Below, piece after piece: positions 63,574-64,000 of a stretch of 64,000 nucleotides of DNA. A program made the translations under genes and the position numbers. The notes under the pieces are model-generated. The model was not told the DNA's origin. It searched no databases and saw only the letters and a program-made list of their open reading frames with translations. The DNA is from Clostridium paridis. Lineage in GTDB: Bacteria; Bacillota; Clostridia; Clostridiales; Clostridiaceae. The stretch lies in NCBI RefSeq assembly GCF_016765615.1, contig NZ_JAESWA010000027.1, positions 62,001 to 126,000 of the forward strand, in the 5' to 3' direction. Every line of letters begins with the position of its first letter. Within the stretch, counting starts at the first letter, position 1.

Positions 63574-63613
63574 AGTAATGAACTTCTATGGAAATCTATA
63601 GGGGTTCATTACT
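63574..63613 (+). terminator. Terminator after glpK
   Basis: AGTAATGAAC pairs with GTTCATTACT, with an inner CTAT/ATAG. Confidence 0.65.
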
Positions 63614-63679
63614 ATGTAATATTTTGGTCGTATTTATGATAGAATGGTATTACAATTACTTAAGACGGGTGGAGAGTGC

Positions 63680-64000
63680 ATGAAAAATGAATTTTATAAT
63701 AGACTACAGGAGAACCCTATAATAGCAGCTATAAAAACAAGTGAGCAGTTAGAGAGAGCAATTAAATCTCCTTGTGAAGTTATATTTGTTTTGAAGTCAG
63801 ATATATTTAACGTTAAGTCAATTGTAGATAGAGTTAGAAGCTCAGGAAAAGTTGTATATGTACATGTGGATTTAATAGATGGGCTGTCAAAAGATACATT
63901 AGCTTTAAAGTACATTAACGAAAATATTAATCCAGATGGGATAATTACCACAAAAACAAATTTGGTAAAAGCGGCAAAGAGTCTTAACATGTTTGTAATA
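63680..64000 (+). CDS. glpP: GlpP, glycerol operon antiterminator (N-terminal part)
   Basis: Starts at ATG 63680 with GGAGAG before it and runs past the window end; 107 codons are visible. MKNEFYNRLQENPIIAAIKT, VIFVLKSDIFNVKSIVD and VYVHVDLIDGLSKD match the GlpP family (TIM-barrel-like RNA-binding antiterminator that responds to glycerol-3-phosphate). It lies downstream of the genes it would control, and its probable RNA targets are at 57823 and 61101. Confidence 0.9.
   Translation, partial: MKNEFYNRLQENPIIAAIKTSEQLERAIKSPCEVIFVLKSDIFNVKSIVDRVRSSGKVVYVHVDLIDGLSKDTLALKYINENINPDGIITTKTNLVKAAKSLNMFVI

Overview
The window is about 64 kb of AT-rich DNA from a spore-forming anaerobe, most probably Clostridium sensu stricto. 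The evidence is the strong AGGAGG ribosome sites, the A/T-biased codon use, CotF-type coat proteins, sigma-K-like promoters, a large SRP RNA beside tRNA-Ser, a fused glutathione synthetase (GshF) and a GlpP-controlled glycerol regulon. Species cannot be named from the sequence alone.

Layout. 1-8.2 kb is a sparse, accessory, defence-like region: an OLD-family ATPase/TOPRIM nuclease, a lone HEPN protein, a RloC-like ATPase with a zinc-hook motif and an XRE-type regulator. They are separated by long non-coding stretches holding decayed repeats and small ORFs. 8.2-12.8 kb has small membrane and lipoprotein genes, a 29-residue hydrophobic peptide ORF, a DJ-1 protein, a divergent HxlR/flavin-reductase-like pair and a candidate structured RNA. 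12.8-19.7 kb is an ABC-2 transporter operon divergent from an OmpR-type two-component operon with two exported proteins; a large inverted repeat lies between them. 19.8-22.2 kb is a coat operon with a zinc alcohol dehydrogenase between two split CotF pairs.

22.4-29.3 kb holds an AgrC-like GHKL kinase and, 4.5 kb away, a LytTR regulator. Three genes for small membrane proteins in this interval share a 33-bp tandem-repeat box placed exactly 29 nt upstream of a -10 hexamer, so they look like one regulon. A GH1 glycosidase and its GntR regulator sit inside the interval. 29.4-33.4 kb is MATE-gshF-arsR; 33.4-35.8 kb is a MFS exporter with a TetR repressor and matching operators. 35.9-43.5 kb carries housekeeping and envelope genes (NAGPA-domain protein, plsY, GT39 and GT2 glycosyltransferases, MATE, tadA, YiiX-like protease). 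43.6-49.6 kb carries homoserine dehydrogenase, two putative sporulation surface proteins with similar sigma-K-like promoters, a DUF3343/cysteine-desulfurase pair and a propeller-plus-coiled-coil protein.

49.8-53.0 kb is a metal-handling operon (CobW-type GTPase, degenerate second GTPase, ycgR-ycgQ-like permease pair), followed by lgt and a PocR-domain chemoreceptor. 55.3-55.75 kb has tRNA-Ser and the SRP RNA, then a cluster of three DnaA boxes and a superoxide dismutase with a signal peptide whose ribosome site is buried in a perfect hairpin. 56.8-64 kb has a YitT protein and the glycerol regulon (glpA-like, glpB-like, DUF1667, glpF, glpK, start of glpP). Two leader terminators there share a 20-nt conserved element, the probable GlpP target.

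The observations most worth following are the LytTR box regulon, the sodA hairpin, the small ORFs and repeats of the defence-like region, the split CotF/ADH operon and the candidate RNA near 12.6 kb. Function assignments rest on motifs and family resemblance read by eye; no database search was run.
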